Shown: one piece after another, positions 5,833-6,401 of the stretch
Position numbering within the stretch: the stretch's first letter is position 1
How the letters are laid out: each line of letters begins with the position of its first letter
Source of the DNA: Anaerolineae bacterium
GTDB lineage: Bacteria; Chloroflexota; Anaerolineae; 4572-78; J111
Direction: 5' to 3'
Length of the DNA stretch: 6,401 bases
Assembly: GCA_020433785.1 (NCBI GenBank)
Contig: JAGRCC010000426.1
Span: forward strand, 1 to 6,401
Program-made: the position numbers and the translations under genes
The notes under the pieces: generated by a model
What the model was told of the DNA's origin: nothing
Seen by the model: the letters and a program-made list of their open reading frames with translations, nothing else
Databases searched by the model: none

Positions 5833-6401
5833 TCATAAGTTAAGACGATATTGGCCGGGTAGAAGTTCCTTTTGTTCTAATAAAAAGTCACGCAGACGAC
5901 GGCGACCCCGGCTCAGCCGGGATTTAACCGTGCCCAGCGGCTGGTCAATAATATCAGCAATTTCCTGATAAGCCATCCCCTGGACATCACTCAAAACCAA
6001 CACAACACGTTGATCTTCAGGTAGTTGGTTAATGCCAACCTGGATCAACTCATTTAATTCGCCCCGTAAAACTCGATCTTCAGGAGCTTCGCTATCGCTG
6101 ACTAAGTGGGTATTATGTTCGTCCGGATTATCGGTCATATCATCTAAGGAGGTGGCCGGCCGGCGTTTTTTATAGCGGAGATGATCGTAGCAAGTGTTGG
6201 TTACAATACGAAGCAGCCAGCTCTTAAATGAGCCGCCCTCGTACTGCTTGATCGATTTATAAGCCTTGAGAAAGGCGTCCTGGCAGGCATCGGCGGCGGT
6301 TTCACTGTTGCCCATAACGCGATAGGCGACGCTGTACGCCGTGCCCTGATAGGCCATCACCAATTGGTTGAAGGCGGCCAGGTCGCCCTGCTGGGCTTTA
6401 T
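5833..6401 (-). CDS. ECF-type RNA polymerase sigma factor, 5' end outside the window
   Basis: This is a sigma-70 family, extracytoplasmic-function sigma factor that would direct RNA polymerase to a dedicated promoter set. The frame is open to the right edge: the codons before the TTG at 6361-6363 read KAQQGDLAAFNQ, the typical start of ECF region 2, so the true start lies beyond 6401 and the TTG is not the start. About 188 codons are visible. Region 2 runs from FNQLVMAYQ through AADACQDAFLKAYKSI (helix that contacts core and the -10 element) to SFKSWLLRIVTNTCYDHLR and the basic YKKRRP. A linker with many Asp and Glu residues follows. Region 4 holds LPEDQRVVLVL, then a helix-turn-helix YQEIADII-QPLGTVKSRLSRGRRRL that reads the -35 element. 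It ends in TGA at 5833-5835. The anti-sigma-like gene follows 47 nt later on the same strand, so the two form a probable sigma/anti-sigma operon. The target regulon cannot be told from this sequence. Confidence 0.95.
   Translation of the reverse strand, partial: KAQQGDLAAFNQLVMAYQGTAYSVAYRVMGNSETAADACQDAFLKAYKSIKQYEGGSFKSWLLRIVTNTCYDHLRYKKRRPATSLDDMTDNPDEHNTHLVSDSEAPEDRVLRGELNELIQVGINQLPEDQRVVLVLSDVQGMAYQEIADIIDQPLGTVKSRLSRGRRRLRDFLLEQKELLPGQYRLNL

Noticed and set aside
5833..5835. TGA stop of the sigma gene as a possible selenocysteine codon, given selA nearby
   Set aside because: The sigma protein is already full length at its C-terminus and the frame closes after seven more codons, with no conserved extension.

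Overview
This 6.4 kb window is chromosomal and probably comes from a member of the Chloroflexota (Anaerolineae-like). That placement is an inference from style: a zinc-less anti-sigma factor with Thr-Pro-rich stretches beside an ECF sigma factor, a receiver-Roadblock fusion protein, moderate-to-high GC, and frequent GGCC/CCGG words. No marker gene here fixes the phylum. I see no RNA genes, insertion sequences, CRISPR arrays or phage genes.

The left half (about 1-3096) is read on the + strand. It holds a small four-helix membrane protein of unknown function; selA (selenocysteine synthase) starting 3 nt after it; a 105-bp intergenic gap with a compact cluster of DnaA-box-like 9-mers; rsmI (16S rRNA C1402 2'-O-methyltransferase); and a 96-residue protein ending in a four-cysteine zinc ribbon. 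The common theme is translation (Sec-tRNA synthesis, decoding-centre methylation). The short gaps suggest one or two transcription units.

The right half (3107-6401) is read on the - strand and converges on the left half, with only 10 bp between the stop codons. In transcription order it holds an ECF sigma factor whose 5' end is cut by the window edge; a 554-residue anti-sigma-like membrane protein with a zinc-less cytoplasmic N-terminus, a huge Ala/Glu/Pro/Thr-rich middle and a second C-terminal membrane helix; and, behind its own well-formed sigma-70-type promoter, a receiver-Roadblock/LC7 protein. The first two form a classical sigma/anti-sigma pair for surface or envelope signalling. The third couples a degenerate phospho-receiver to a domain known from small-GTPase (MglA/Ras-like) regulation.

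The items most worth a second look are the DnaA-box cluster, the receiver-Roadblock fusion, and the anti-sigma factor with its 22-residue tandem repeats.
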